This document shows, piece by piece, positions 8,409-17,545 of a stretch of DNA of 64,000 nucleotides. Origin of the DNA: an uncultured bacterium (GTDB lineage Bacteria; Bacteroidota; Bacteroidia; Bacteroidales; Bacteroidaceae). Positions within the stretch are counted from its first letter, which is position 1, and each line of letters starts with the position of its first letter. The notes under the pieces were generated by a model. It was not told where the DNA came from. It searched no databases and saw nothing but the letters and a program-made list of their open reading frames with translations. Where the stretch lies: contig CAJMQV010000002.1 of the NCBI GenBank assembly GCA_905215575.1, forward strand, positions 32,443 through 96,442, written 5' to 3'. The translations under genes and the position numbers were made by a program.

Positions 8409-9694
8409 TACAAGCTAAATTCTTTTTTGATTTGATCAACATAGTCCAACTTCTCCCAGGTGAACAGCTCTACCTCTACGGTTTTCGGTTCCATGTATCT
8501 GCTCTGGAAGGTCTTGGTTACTGTCTGTGGCTTGCGGCCCATATGACCATAAGCGGCAGTTTCCTCATAGATCGGATTGCGCAGTTTCAGTCTTTCTTCG
8601 ATAGCTTTCGGGCGCAGGTCGAACAATTTTCCAACGACTTTGGCAATTTCTCCGTCGCTCATGTTTACGCGGCTCTTGCCATAAGTGTTCACGTAAATAT
8701 TGATCGGTTCAGCCACACCGATGGCATAACTGATCTGTACGAGCATCTCGTCGGCTACACCGGCAGCAACCATATTCTTGGCAATGTGGCGTGCTGCATA
8801 AGCGGCAGAACGGTCTACTTTTGAAGGATCCTTTCCAGAGAAAGCGCCTCCACCATGTGCTCCCTTACCACCGTAAGTATCTACGATAATCTTACGTCCG
8901 GTCAGACCGGTATCTCCGTGCGGACCACCGATAACAAACTTTCCGGTTGGGTTGACATGATACTTGATCTGATCATTGAACAGCTTCAGGATTTCCGGAT
9001 TGTGAATGCTGGCAATCACCCGAGGCATCAGGATTTCAATGACATCTTTATGGATCTGTGCCAGCATCTGGCGGTCAGCCTCTTCCTCGCTCAGTGTAGC
9101 AGATGGCTGGATAAAGTCGTCATGCTGGGTAGAAACTACGATGGTGTCTACTCTTACCGGTTTGCCCTGATCGTCGTATTCAATGGTTACCTGGCTCTTG
9201 GCATCCGGACGAAGATAAGTCATCTCCTTGCCTTCCTTACGGATTTCTGCCAGTACAAGCAGAATGTTGTGCGCCAGATCCAATGACAGTGGCATGAAGT
9301 TTTCGGTTTCGTTTGTAGCGTATCCGAACATCATTCCCTGATCACCGGCACCCTGATTCATCGGATCTTCTCTTTCCACACCGCGGTTGATGTCTGCGCT
9401 CTGCTCATGGATGGCCGACAGTACGCCGCAGCTTTCGGCTTCGAACTTATACTCTGCCTTGGTATATCCGATGCGTTGGATGGTTCTTCTGGCCACCTCC
9501 TGCAAGTCTACATAAGCCTGTGATTTCACTTCGCCGGCAATAATGACTTGTCCTGTTGTGACCATAGTTTCGCAAGCCACCTTTGAGGATGGATCAAAAG
9601 CCAACAATTCATCCAAAACAGCGTCCGAAATCTGATCGGCTACTTTGTCTGGATGTCCCTCTGATACTGATTCTGAAGTAAATAAATAACCCAT
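8408..9694 (-). CDS. metK: S-adenosylmethionine synthase
   Basis: A 428-residue cytoplasmic enzyme making SAM from methionine and ATP. All hallmark motifs are present: [13 protein letters not shown] near the N-terminus, [12 protein letters not shown] in the middle, and [27 protein letters not shown] near residue 290. Start chosen at [13 protein letters not shown] (9694); the frame's upstream extension to 9781 is not conserved. SAM made here supplies the queA, miaB and rlmL products encoded in this window. It reads into the LOG gene with a one-base junction. Confidence 0.97.
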   Translation of the reverse strand: MGYLFTSESVSEGHPDKVADQISDAVLDELLAFDPSSKVACETMVTTGQVIIAGEVKSQAYVDLQEVARRTIQRIGYTKAEYKFEAESCGVLSAIHEQSADINRGVEREDPMNQGAGDQGMMFGYATNETENFMPLSLDLAHNILLVLAEIRKEGKEMTYLRPDAKSQVTIEYDDQGKPVRVDTIVVSTQHDDFIQPSATLSEEEADRQMLAQIHKDVIEILMPRVIASIHNPEILKLFNDQIKYHVNPTGKFVIGGPHGDTGLTGRKIIVDTYGGKGAHGGGAFSGKDPSKVDRSAAYAARHIAKNMVAAGVADEMLVQISYAIGVAEPINIYVNTYGKSRVNMSDGEIAKVVGKLFDLRPKAIEERLKLRNPIYEETAAYGHMGRKPQTVTKTFQSRYMEPKTVEVELFTWEKLDYVDQIKKEFSL

Positions 9695-9831
9695 TTTTAT
9701 AATATTTATAAGATAAAAAAACAAGAATGGGGTTTCATTGGGTAGGAATGCGTTCAGCACTAAGATGTCTGTATTTAGCATTTTTTACCGTGGTTGCAAG
9801 CCGCCCAAATCTATCCACATTTATAATTATT

Positions 9832-9840
9832 GCAAAGATA
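9832..9840 (-). promoter_or_regulatory. -7 element, probable metK promoter
   Basis: Minus strand TATCTTTGC matches TAnnTTTG. No clear -33 TTTG is seen at the expected spacing. It would give a leader of about 140 bases before metK; no SAM-riboswitch fold could be recognised by eye in that leader. Confidence 0.4.
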
Positions 9841-9929
9841 GTGACTTTTCAATCAATATACCGATTCTGGATATTAATAAACATAAAAAGCCTTTTTATT
9901 TAACATTACAGCGTGTTTCTGTTTCCTGT

Positions 9930-10427
9930 CTATGGAGTGTTAAGCCGCTGCCAAAGTTCTCTGACAGAGCAGTTTAATACAGGATGCCTTAAATCGGGAG
10001 CGATTTCTACAAGCGGTTTGAGCACAAAATCTCTTTCATGCAGCAGTTTGTGAGGCAGGGTGAGCTGTTGCAGGCGTCCGTCTGGCAACTGAATCTGTTC
10101 ATCCATGCAGCAATTACCCAAAAACAAGAGGTCTATGTCTATGGGGCGGTCCTGATAGCCGATTCCGTTGCTTTTGACTTTTCGGCCCAGTTGCTTCTCA
10201 ATGTCTTGAGTGATAGCCAGAATTTCTGCCGGAGTTTTGAGTGTTTTCAGATGGACTGCCGCATTCAGAAACAGGTTATCGGATGTGAATCCCCAAGGGG
10301 CTGTTTCATAAAACTCAGATAGGGCGCACACGCGCCCTATCTGAGTTTCCAATTCCTGAACAGTTTTCTGAAGCAACTCTCTCCGGTTTCCCTGGTTGCT
10401 TCCCAAGCTTAAATATAAGTCAGTCAT
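9930..10427 (-). CDS. folK: 2-amino-4-hydroxy-6-hydroxymethyldihydropteridine pyrophosphokinase (HPPK)
   Basis: A 165-residue folate-pathway enzyme transferring pyrophosphate from ATP to the pterin. Motifs: LSLGSNQGNRRELL at the N-terminus, FYETAPWGF, NAAVHLKT, and the signature RPIDIDLLFLG plus LPHKLLHERDFVLKPL. Length is standard. It follows queA with a one-base junction, so it is translationally coupled. An unusually long perfect hairpin lies inside the coding sequence (see 10311-10348). Confidence 0.95.
   Translation of the reverse strand: MTDLYLSLGSNQGNRRELLQKTVQELETQIGRVCALSEFYETAPWGFTSDNLFLNAAVHLKTLKTPAEILAITQDIEKQLGRKVKSNGIGYQDRPIDIDLLFLGNCCMDEQIQLPDGRLQQLTLPHKLLHERDFVLKPLVEIAPDLRHPVLNCSVRELWQRLNTP
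10311..10348. repeat. Perfect 17-bp inverted repeat inside folK
   Basis: AAACTCAGATAGGGCGC (10311-10327) and its exact complement (10332-10348) flank a 4-base ACAC loop, giving a 38-nt hairpin within the folK codons for about residues 30-42, just upstream of the conserved FYETAPWGF. Confidence 0.9.
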
Positions 10428-11485
10428 TAATCATTCAGTATTAACATGGCATCGCCATAAGTTCCGAAACGATAACCTTCCTTGAGTGCCTGATTATAGG
10501 CTTCCATAACCAGTTCGTAGCCACCGTAAGCTGCTGTCAGCATCAACAGGGTGCTGTAAGGCAGATAGAAGTTGGCAACCATGGAATCGGCCACACTGAA
10601 TTCGTAAGGAGGGAAGATAAATTTATTGGTCCATCCCTGGAATTCCTTCAGATGACAGTCGGTACCTACTGCCGATTCGATGGTACGTTGTACGGTTGTA
10701 CCTACGGCGCAAATCTTGTGGCCGCTGTCTTTGGCCTGGTTTACGATGCGGCAAGCTTCAGCGCTGACGAACATCTCTTCGCTGTCCATCTTATGTTTGG
10801 TCAGGTCTTCTACATCGATTTCACGGAAGTTGCCCAAACCGCAGTGCATGGTTACGAAGGCGAAGTCAATTCCCTTGATTTCCATTCTCTTCATCAACTC
10901 GCGTGAGAAGTGCAGACCTGAAGTAGGAGCAGTTACGGCTCCTTCGTTCTTGGCAAAGATACACTGGAAGCGTTCCATATCCTCTTTCTCTGTTTCACGC
11001 TTGATGAAACGTGGCAGTGGAGCCTCGCCCAGAGCATAGAGAGCGGCTTTGAACTCATCGTGCGGTCCGTCGTACAGGAAGCGCAGGGTTCTTCCTCTGG
11101 AAGTGGTGTTGTCGATTACCTCGGCCACCATAGAATCGTCATCGCCAAAATAAAGCTTGTTTCCGATTCGGATTTTACGTGCCGGATCTACCAATACGTC
11201 CCACAGACGCAGTTCCTGATTCAGTTCGCGTAACAAAAATACTTCAATGCGTGCGCCGGTTTTTTCCTTGTTGCCATAAAGACGTGCCGGAAATACCTTG
11301 GTATCATTAAAGATGAAAACATCTTTGTCATCGAAATAATCCAGGATGTCCTTGAAGTAATCACGGTGCTCGATGGTTCCGCTTTTCTTGTGAAGCACCA
11401 TCAGTCTGGATTCATCACGATGAAATGTTGGGTATAAGGCAATACGATCTTCGGGAAGTTTAAATTTAAAATCAGATAATTTCAT
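10427..11485 (-). CDS. queA: S-adenosylmethionine:tRNA ribosyltransferase-isomerase
   Basis: A 352-residue enzyme of queuosine synthesis; it transfers and rearranges the ribosyl part of SAM onto preQ1 in tRNA to give epoxyqueuosine. Clear QueA features: [16 protein letters not shown] start, [43 protein letters not shown], and [13 protein letters not shown]. Length matches the family. The next enzyme of the route, queG, is also in this window (15917-16903). Lies between truB and folK, a conserved Bacteroidales order. Confidence 0.97.
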   Translation of the reverse strand: MKLSDFKFKLPEDRIALYPTFHRDESRLMVLHKKSGTIEHRDYFKDILDYFDDKDVFIFNDTKVFPARLYGNKEKTGARIEVFLLRELNQELRLWDVLVDPARKIRIGNKLYFGDDDSMVAEVIDNTTSRGRTLRFLYDGPHDEFKAALYALGEAPLPRFIKRETEKEDMERFQCIFAKNEGAVTAPTSGLHFSRELMKRMEIKGIDFAFVTMHCGLGNFREIDVEDLTKHKMDSEEMFVSAEACRIVNQAKDSGHKICAVGTTVQRTIESAVGTDCHLKEFQGWTNKFIFPPYEFSVADSMVANFYLPYSTLLMLTAAYGGYELVMEAYNQALKEGYRFGTYGDAMLILND

Positions 11486-11521
11486 TTCAAATACTCTCCT
11501 TAAATATTTTTAGATACACGA

Positions 11522-12244
11522 TTATTTCTCTTCGGGGATGGCGATTGTCTGTTGGCTGAGCCATTCTGAAAACTCATCCAGTTTCAGGCAATCTTCCACT
11601 TTATAGTCGCCGATGCGCGTGCGGCGCAGTGCGGTGAGATGTCCTCCGCTGTTCAGCGCCTCGCCGATGTCGCGGGCCAGAGCGCGGATGTAAGTACCTT
11701 TGCTGCACACCACCCGGATTTCAATGTCCGGCAAGTTGCAGTTCAGCAATTCTATTTCGTCAATGACCAGAGTCTTGGCTTTCAGCTCTACATTTTCTCC
11801 TTTTCGGGCCAGATCATATGCCCGGTCGCCGTTTACCTTGCAGGCCGAGAATGCCGGAGGAACCTGCTCTATGGTTCCAACGAATTTTTTCAGTGTTTCC
11901 TCTACCAGCTCACGGGTGATATGATCTGTAGGATATGTAGCGTCGATTTCCTTTTCCAGATCATACGATGGAGTGGTTGCTCCCAAACGGATGGTGGCTA
12001 CATATTCTTTGGTATGAGCCTGCAGTTCCATGATTTTTTTGGTTGCCTTTCCGGTGCAGATAATCAGTACTCCGGTGGCCAGAGGGTCCAGAGTCCCCGC
12101 GTGTCCCACTTTGAGTTTTTTTATCTTCAGCTTTTTGCAAAGCTCATATCTGGCTTTGGCTACCAGACCGAAAGACGTCCATTCATAGGGCTTGTCAAAA
12201 CAGAGGATTTCTCCCTCTTTAAAGTCATATATTTTAGAATGCAT
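11522..12244 (-). CDS. truB: tRNA pseudouridine(55) synthase
   Basis: A 240-residue enzyme that makes pseudouridine 55 in the T loop of tRNAs. The catalytic motif is visible as [25 protein letters not shown], with the nucleophilic aspartate in GTLDP. Later family segments are [20 protein letters not shown] and [15 protein letters not shown]. It is the short form, lacking the extra C-terminal PUA domain found in E. coli TruB (314 residues). Its start overlaps the uppP stop by 11 bp. Confidence 0.95.
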   Translation of the reverse strand: MHSKIYDFKEGEILCFDKPYEWTSFGLVAKARYELCKKLKIKKLKVGHAGTLDPLATGVLIICTGKATKKIMELQAHTKEYVATIRLGATTPSYDLEKEIDATYPTDHITRELVEETLKKFVGTIEQVPPAFSACKVNGDRAYDLARKGENVELKAKTLVIDEIELLNCNLPDIEIRVVCSKGTYIRALARDIGEALNSGGHLTALRRTRIGDYKVEDCLKLDEFSEWLSQQTIAIPEEK

Positions 12245-13049
12245 GCGAGATAATGAGGGTGAGACCTACCAAGGCACAGTAAATGGCAAAATAAATCAGT
12301 TTTCCTTTTTTTACGATATTGATCATCCACTTGCAGGCAAGGCATCCGGACACAAAGGCTGCAATGAATCCGATGCAGAGTGCGCTGAGTGATAGATCGC
12401 CGATTGCGGCTTCAGCTCCTTCTTTGGCTGCCTTGATCAAATCAAGCAATGCTTCGCCTAAAATCGGCGGGATAACCATAAGGAAAGAGAACTGGGCAAG
12501 TGTCTCCTTCTTGTTTCCTAAAATCAGTCCGGTGGCAATTGTTGAACCGGAACGTGACACACCCGGAAGTACGGCAAAAGCCTGCGCAAGTCCGATGATG
12601 AAGGCATCCTTCATGGAAATGGTTTCCTTCTGGCGTGGTTTGGCAAAATAAGAGAAAGTCAGCAGAGAGGCTGTGATCAGCAGGCAAAAACCTACAACCA
12701 GCAGACCGCTGCCGAAGATTTCTTCCACATAGTCCTTGAAAAATACTCCTACGATACCTACTGGGATCATGGAAATAAGGATATTCACGACATATTTCTG
12801 TTCCTTGTTCATGCCGGTTGGACCGGTTGGTTGGAACAGTCCCTTGAATATCCATACGATTTCCTTGAACAGGATTACCAGTGTACTCAATACGGTGGCG
12901 ACATGAACAGCCACGGTAAAGGTCAGGTTTGATTCGCCGTCAACTCCGAGGAGGTTTGAGGCTATGGCTAAATGTCCACTACTACTCACAGGCAGGTATT
13001 CAGTCAGTCCTTGCAGAATACCCATCAATAAAGCATCAGAATTTGTCAT
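12234..13049 (-). CDS. uppP: Undecaprenyl-diphosphatase
   Basis: A 271-residue inner-membrane enzyme (BacA/UppP family) with about eight helices that recycles undecaprenyl pyrophosphate for cell-wall and glycan assembly. The family's two signature segments are present: [16 protein letters not shown] near the N-terminus (with the catalytic Glu/Ser) and [18 protein letters not shown] around residue 160. Overlaps truB at its 3' end and is 6 bp from the DUF3098 gene upstream, so it belongs to the ftsX-DUF3098-uppP-truB run. This family also gives bacitracin tolerance when over-expressed (established for BacA). Confidence 0.96.
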   Translation of the reverse strand: MTNSDALLMGILQGLTEYLPVSSSGHLAIASNLLGVDGESNLTFTVAVHVATVLSTLVILFKEIVWIFKGLFQPTGPTGMNKEQKYVVNILISMIPVGIVGVFFKDYVEEIFGSGLLVVGFCLLITASLLTFSYFAKPRQKETISMKDAFIIGLAQAFAVLPGVSRSGSTIATGLILGNKKETLAQFSFLMVIPPILGEALLDLIKAAKEGAEAAIGDLSLSALCIGFIAAFVSGCLACKWMINIVKKGKLIYFAIYCALVGLTLIISHAF

Positions 13050-13054
13050 TTCTT

Positions 13055-13285
13055 TTAGTCGTTGTTTTTAGGTTTATACAGAATGCCGTAAACGATAAAG
13101 AGGAAGCCGAAAAGACAAGTCAGCGGAGCAATCTTAATGCGTTGTGCGCTGAAAATATCCGGATTGAAGGTAGTTTCGGTACTTCCCGGGCCGGACATCA
13201 GGATGAAGCCGATAATAACGATAATCATTCCTATCGCCAGTAAAATGAAGTTCTTTTTACCGAATGCAAAATTTCTTTTGTCCAT
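13055..13285 (-). CDS. DUF3098 small membrane protein
   Basis: A 76-residue protein with two hydrophobic helices ([18 protein letters not shown] and [15 protein letters not shown]) linked by a polar loop containing [15 protein letters not shown]. This is the Bacteroidota DUF3098 family, which almost always sits between ftsX and uppP. Function unknown; the company suggests a role at the division or envelope-synthesis machinery. Confidence 0.85.
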   Translation of the reverse strand: MDKRNFAFGKKNFILLAIGMIIVIIGFILMSGPGSTETTFNPDIFSAQRIKIAPLTCLFGFLFIVYGILYKPKNND

Positions 13286-13300
13286 AATATTGTTTTTTAA

Positions 13301-14203
13301 TTACATTTCATGAAGTTCTCCCGCTTTCATTTTCAGGAATTTGTTGATTGAGAGGTAGGAACTGGTCAGAGTGAGTAGGATTCCTGCCAAAAATACGGCA
13401 CCCGCCATAATCAGAACGATGTTCAGGGTGATGATATTCTCCAGCACCGGATCGTAGCGGAGAAACAGGTGGATGCCTGTAAGCAGTACTCCGTTGGCCA
13501 GAATGGCCGAAGTCAGTCCGATCCAGAAACTGCGGGAAAGGAATGGCCGCCGGATAAAGCTCCAGCGTGCTCCTACCAGTTTCATGGTGTGAATGAGAAA
13601 GCGGTTGGCATAAAGGCTCATTTTCACCGTACTGTTGATCAGACCAAACGAAACGAAAGTAAGCAGAGCTGCCAGAATCAGAAGCACCAGACTTACCTTT
13701 TGCAGATTGTTGTTCAGATTGTCGATCAGATCTTTCTGATAGACCACGTTCAGCACGATGGATTGTGCCTTGATGTCTCGGGTAATCCAAGACAAGCTGT
13801 CTGAATTGGCATAATCTGCTTTCAGATGCACCTCCAGCGAAGGTGAAAACGGATTGGAGCCTAAAAACTCTTCCGGATCGGTACCCATTTCCTGGATGTG
13901 TTCTTTCAAGGCCTGTTCCTTACTGATATAGTCTAGCTTTTTGATGTATCTTTTCTGCTGCATCTCACGGGTATATACCTGAATGGCATCTTCTCCGGCC
14001 TCGTCAGAGAGGAGAACGGATACAACCAGATCTTCCTTGACTGAGTTGGACAGCTGGTGAGCTACCTGTACAAAGAAGGCCACCAGCCCGAACAGAATCA
14101 GCACCAGTGCCGTACTGATACATGACGTGAAGACCTGCATGCCCGTGAGGCTTCTTTTTCTCTTGCCTTTTCTCATGGTAACTGGCTGTTTAGTTGACGA
14201 CAA
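13301..14203 (-). CDS. ftsX: Cell division protein FtsX
   Basis: A 300-residue permease-like protein with the FtsX layout: a basic cytoplasmic N-terminus, helix 1 (TCISTALVLILFGLVAFFV), a periplasmic domain of about 120 residues beginning VKEDLVVSVLLSDEAGED, then three C-terminal helices including a domain with VGARWSFIRRPFLSR. With FtsE it controls septal peptidoglycan hydrolysis. FtsE is not next to it, as is usual in Bacteroidota. The 5' end overlaps the miaB stop by 14 bp. An internal start at MRKGKRKR would shorten it by 9 residues. Confidence 0.9.
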   Translation of the reverse strand: MSSTKQPVTMRKGKRKRSLTGMQVFTSCISTALVLILFGLVAFFVQVAHQLSNSVKEDLVVSVLLSDEAGEDAIQVYTREMQQKRYIKKLDYISKEQALKEHIQEMGTDPEEFLGSNPFSPSLEVHLKADYANSDSLSWITRDIKAQSIVLNVVYQKDLIDNLNNNLQKVSLVLLILAALLTFVSFGLINSTVKMSLYANRFLIHTMKLVGARWSFIRRPFLSRSFWIGLTSAILANGVLLTGIHLFLRYDPVLENIITLNIVLIMAGAVFLAGILLTLTSSYLSINKFLKMKAGELHEM

Positions 14204-15515
14204 TACCCTTCAGTGTAGCCGAAGAACTTTCGGTAATCTGCACCTGGATAAAATCACCGATATGATTGTTTCCACGGTCGAATACCACTACCTTATTTTG
14301 CTCCGTGCGGCCGAACAACTGGTCTTTAGAGCGTTTGCTGACTCCTTCAACCAGCACCTCATAGGTTTTTCCTACACACTGGCGGTTGCTTTCGGCAGAA
14401 AGTTCATTCTGCAGAGCGATCAGTTCGTTCAGACGGCGCACCTTGGTTTCCTCATCAATATCGTCCTTGAAATGCTTGGAGGCATAAGTGCCCGGTCTTT
14501 CCGAATATTTGAACATGAATGCGCTGTCGTAAGCACATTCGCGCATCAGCGAGAGTGATTCCTGATGATCTTCTTCCGTTTCGGTGCAGTAACCGGCAAA
14601 AATGTCGGTGCTGAGTCCGCAATCGGGGATGATGCGACGGATTGCGGCCACACGCTCCAGATACCATTCACGGGTATATTTTCGGTTCATCAGTTTCAGA
14701 ATGCGGTTGCTTCCGCTCTGTACCGGAAGATGGATGTTGCGGCATACATTAGGCTCCTCGGCAATGACGTGCAGGGTTTCGTCGCTCATGTCTTTCGGGT
14801 GTGATGTGGTAAAGCGTACACGCATGCCCTGGGCTTCATGTGCCACCATGCGCAGCAAGGTCGGGAAATTCACTTCCTTGCCGTCGTTCTCATCCTTCCA
14901 CAGATAAGAGTTCACGTTCTGTCCCAGCAGAGTCACTTCCTTGAAACCTCTTTCCTTCAGGTCACGTACTTCGTTGAGGATACTTTCCACGTCGCGGCTT
15001 CTTTCACGTCCGCGGGTATAGGGCACAATGCAGTAGTGGCAGAAGTTGTTGCAACCGCGCATGATGCTGACAAATCCTCCGATCTGCTTGCCGCAGATGC
15101 GTTGCGGAATCACGTCACGATAGGTTTCTGTAGTAGACAGTTCCACATTGATGGCTTTGTGTCCCATTTCCACCTGAGCGATCAGGTCGGGCAACGACAT
15201 ATAGGCATCCGGTCCCACTACGATATCCACATGATGTTCCTCGATAAGTTTTTCCTTGACACGCTCGGCCATACAGCCCAATACACCGATAATCAGATGT
15301 CTTCCTTTCTTCTTCTGAGAGTGGAAGAATTCCAGACGGTTGATGATTTTTTGCTCGGCATTGTCTCGCACCGAACAGGTATTCAGAAATACGGCGTCAG
15401 CCTCGTCCAGTGATTCGCATATATCATAGCCTGCCATCTTCATGACTGAGGCCACAACTTCACTGTCGGCCACATTCATCTGGCAACCATAGGTTTCTAT
15501 AAAGAGTTTTTTCAT
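14190..15515 (-). CDS. miaB: tRNA-2-methylthio-N6-isopentenyladenosine synthase (radical SAM)
   Basis: A 441-residue methylthiotransferase acting on A37 of tRNAs. Three domains are readable: UPF0004 with its cluster cysteines (YGCQMN, NTCSVRD, LGCMAE), the radical-SAM core with CNNFCHYC, and a C-terminal TRAM domain ending in KGIVVN. Start fixed at MKKLFIETYGCQMN (15515), since the frame upstream to 15572 is in the promoter region. Overlaps ftsX at its 3' end. Confidence 0.97.
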   Translation of the reverse strand: MKKLFIETYGCQMNVADSEVVASVMKMAGYDICESLDEADAVFLNTCSVRDNAEQKIINRLEFFHSQKKKGRHLIIGVLGCMAERVKEKLIEEHHVDIVVGPDAYMSLPDLIAQVEMGHKAINVELSTTETYRDVIPQRICGKQIGGFVSIMRGCNNFCHYCIVPYTRGRERSRDVESILNEVRDLKERGFKEVTLLGQNVNSYLWKDENDGKEVNFPTLLRMVAHEAQGMRVRFTTSHPKDMSDETLHVIAEEPNVCRNIHLPVQSGSNRILKLMNRKYTREWYLERVAAIRRIIPDCGLSTDIFAGYCTETEEDHQESLSLMRECAYDSAFMFKYSERPGTYASKHFKDDIDEETKVRRLNELIALQNELSAESNRQCVGKTYEVLVEGVSKRSKDQLFGRTEQNKVVVFDRGNNHIGDFIQVQITESSSATLKGIVVN

Positions 15516-15916
15516 TGATAAGTTGTATAAATCGAATTTTGTCTGCAAAGATAGCCAATTTAAAACAGACATAGCTACTGAACTGCGGGCTAAAGATTCA
15601 AATAATCTTTAGATTGACGTTAAATAATTATAAATACTTATTTTTCTGCCTTTTATGTATTGTGCTTTTGGAAAATTATTCGGAATTTTGTGCACCGAAT
15701 AAAAAACATTAGATTTTTTCATAGTTAAGGTTTAGTTTAAGGAAAAAGGGAGCTGTGAAGCCCCCTTTTTTTGTTGCCTTTTTTCTGTACTTCTTCGATC
15801 CCCTCTCGTTTGGTTTTCATGCTGTATGCTTTATGGTTGCGTTATCAGAATGTTCTGAAAAATTGCCCGGCATCATTTTCTCTTTTTGTCGGGAGCATTT
15901 GATCAAATCATCGGCA
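15516..15916. other. Intergenic region between queG 3' end and miaB 5' end
   Basis: About 400 AT-rich bases without a credible gene. On the minus strand a TATCTTTGC element (15545-15553) is a likely miaB -7 box, without a clear -33 partner. The queG-side terminator is at about 15744-15772. Between them (15600-15740) lies very AT-rich sequence with a short ATTCGG/CCGAAT inverted pair (15678-15700). A 76-residue rightward frame crossing 15755-15985 runs into queG antisense and looks non-coding. Confidence 0.6.
15744..15772 (-). terminator. Rho-independent terminator of the DUF2723-deacetylase-queG transcript
   Basis: AAAAAGGGAGCT pairs with AGCCCCCTTTTT (one A/C mismatch) around a short loop, with A-run and T-run flanks on either side. 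On the minus strand it lies about 145 bases after the queG stop. Confidence 0.7.
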
Positions 15917-16903
15917 TCATTTTTTGTCCTCTCTTTCTCTTTCCGGATTTTCCTCTCCGGTCATACTCCTGATATTACGCATTAATCCCTCATATTTGGC
16001 CCTTTTAACGGCTGATCCTCGAAACAGTTTCCGATATTCTTCTACGGATAATTGCTGCCATTTCCGACGGGTCATGTCTTTCAGTTCTTTTCTGATCTGG
16101 AAACTTTCTTCGTGTGTAGGTTTCGCGAAGCGCAGATGCGGACAGGACGCTTGACAGCGGTCGCAACCATAAAAGCAGGGTTCCATATGTGTGGCAGCCC
16201 ATTGAGGGATTTCATCCCGGTTTTCTATGGTGAGATAACTCAGGCAACGGCGTGCGTCAAATCCTTCCGAGGTCAGTGCGTGAGTAGGGCAGGCTTCCAT
16301 ACATTTCCGGCAATTGCCACAACGGCTTTTCTGCGGACTGTCATAGGAATCAACCGGCAAGGTAAGAAACAGTTCGCCCAAGAAGAAAGTGCTTCCGGCT
16401 TGGGGGATGATGAGCTGATGGTTACGTCCGATCCATCCCAGTCCGGCTTTCCAGGCCCAATACCGTTCCAATACGGGTGCCGTGTCGCAAAAAGCCCGTC
16501 CGGGCAAAATCTCCGCTTTTTGTTCTTCCGGAATCTGATCCAGAATCTGTTCCATCAGCCGACGCAGTTTTTCCTTCATCACATCATGATAGTCTTTGCC
16601 ATAGGCGTACCACGACAGGCAGCCTTCCCGCTCGTCCATGAATTCGGGAGGATAATAGTTCAGTGCCACGCTGACGATGCTTCGGGTGCCGGGAACCAGT
16701 TCGCGGGGATCAAACCGCATCGGAGCATGGTTGGCCAGATATTCCATAGAGCCATGCGCTCCCTGTTGCAGCCATTCCTCAAAGTAGACTCGGTGGTCGT
16801 TGTTTACGGGTTCTGCCGGGGCTATACCACAAGCATAAAAGCCGAGGCGTGAGGCCTCGGCTTTTATTTGGGTAGCAGAAAGTATGATTTCTGTTTGTTT
16901 CAT
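15917..16903 (-). CDS. queG: Epoxyqueuosine reductase
   Basis: A 328-residue cobalamin- and iron-sulfur-dependent enzyme that reduces epoxyqueuosine in tRNA to queuosine. Two 4Fe-4S signatures are intact: CGNCRKCMEACPTHAL and CDRCQASCPH. Family stretches near the N-terminus include GIAPAEPV and HGSMEYLANHAPMRFDP, and RAFCDTAPVLER is the cobalamin/catalytic region with the conserved aspartate. Its partner queA lies about 4.4 kb to the left. It overlaps nothing; the deacetylase gene starts 21 bp upstream, suggesting co-transcription. Confidence 0.96.
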   Translation of the reverse strand: MKQTEIILSATQIKAEASRLGFYACGIAPAEPVNNDHRVYFEEWLQQGAHGSMEYLANHAPMRFDPRELVPGTRSIVSVALNYYPPEFMDEREGCLSWYAYGKDYHDVMKEKLRRLMEQILDQIPEEQKAEILPGRAFCDTAPVLERYWAWKAGLGWIGRNHQLIIPQAGSTFFLGELFLTLPVDSYDSPQKSRCGNCRKCMEACPTHALTSEGFDARRCLSYLTIENRDEIPQWAATHMEPCFYGCDRCQASCPHLRFAKPTHEESFQIRKELKDMTRRKWQQLSVEEYRKLFRGSAVKRAKYEGLMRNIRSMTGEENPEREREDKK

Positions 16904-16923
16904 CTGTTCTGAATAAGTGTGTG

Positions 16924-17535
16924 TCAGTCAAATGTCTTGAATTCGTATCCTTGCTCTTTGAGCCATTGTATGGACCGGGGCAGCGCGGTGCGCAGCTTGT
17001 CGATGCTTTTCAGCGAGTCGTGAAAGGTAATGATCGATCCGTTGCGTGCATATTTCTGCACATTGAGGAATACTTCCTCGGCAGAGATCCATTTGCTGTA
17101 ATCGCGCGTTACAAGATCCCACATCACGATTCTGTATTTCTTCCTGAGAAGAAGATATTGAAACCAACGCATCCAACCGTGAGGCGGACGGAACAGGTCG
17201 GTTTGTAGCATCTCGTTTGCCTTGTCCGTATTGGCCAGATAGTTTTTACTCAGATACTTGAAACCGCCGATGTGATTGAAGGTATGGTTTCCGATGCGGT
17301 GGCCGCGTTCGACGACCATACGAAACACTTCGGGGTGCTTGCGCACATTGTCGCCCACCATGAAAAAGGTGGCTTTTATCTGAAAATGATCAAGAGTGTC
17401 CAACACAAAAGGCGTTGCTTCGGGAATGGGGCCGTCATCGAAGGTCAGATAAACGGCCTTCTCATGACGGTTCATTCTCCATAAAGCTCGTGGATAGATC
17501 CATCTCAGAAATATGGATGGTTGTTCTATGATCAT
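16924..17535 (-). CDS. Polysaccharide deacetylase family protein (NodB domain)
   Basis: A 203-residue single-domain carbohydrate esterase family 4 protein. Motifs in order: LTFDDGP (catalytic and metal Asp), NHTFNH (metal His pair), RPPHG, a DLVTRDY stretch and ITFHDS, so the catalytic set is complete. No clear signal peptide: the N-terminus is MIIEQPSIFLRWIYPRALWRM, which might anchor it. The family removes N-acetyl groups from peptidoglycan or other glycans; the substrate is not readable. It follows DUF2723 by 10 bp on the same strand. Confidence 0.85.
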   Translation of the reverse strand: MIIEQPSIFLRWIYPRALWRMNRHEKAVYLTFDDGPIPEATPFVLDTLDHFQIKATFFMVGDNVRKHPEVFRMVVERGHRIGNHTFNHIGGFKYLSKNYLANTDKANEMLQTDLFRPPHGWMRWFQYLLLRKKYRIVMWDLVTRDYSKWISAEEVFLNVQKYARNGSIITFHDSLKSIDKLRTALPRSIQWLKEQGYEFKTFD

Positions 17536-17545
17536 TTCCGTGCGA

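Noticed and set aside
9695..9929. SAM riboswitch upstream of metK
   Set aside because: No conserved riboswitch core or terminator/antiterminator pair could be recognised by eye; only a -7 element.
15755..15985. 76-residue plus-strand frame in the queG-miaB gap
   Set aside because: Phe/Ser-rich, runs into queG antisense, and begins inside a terminator T-run.
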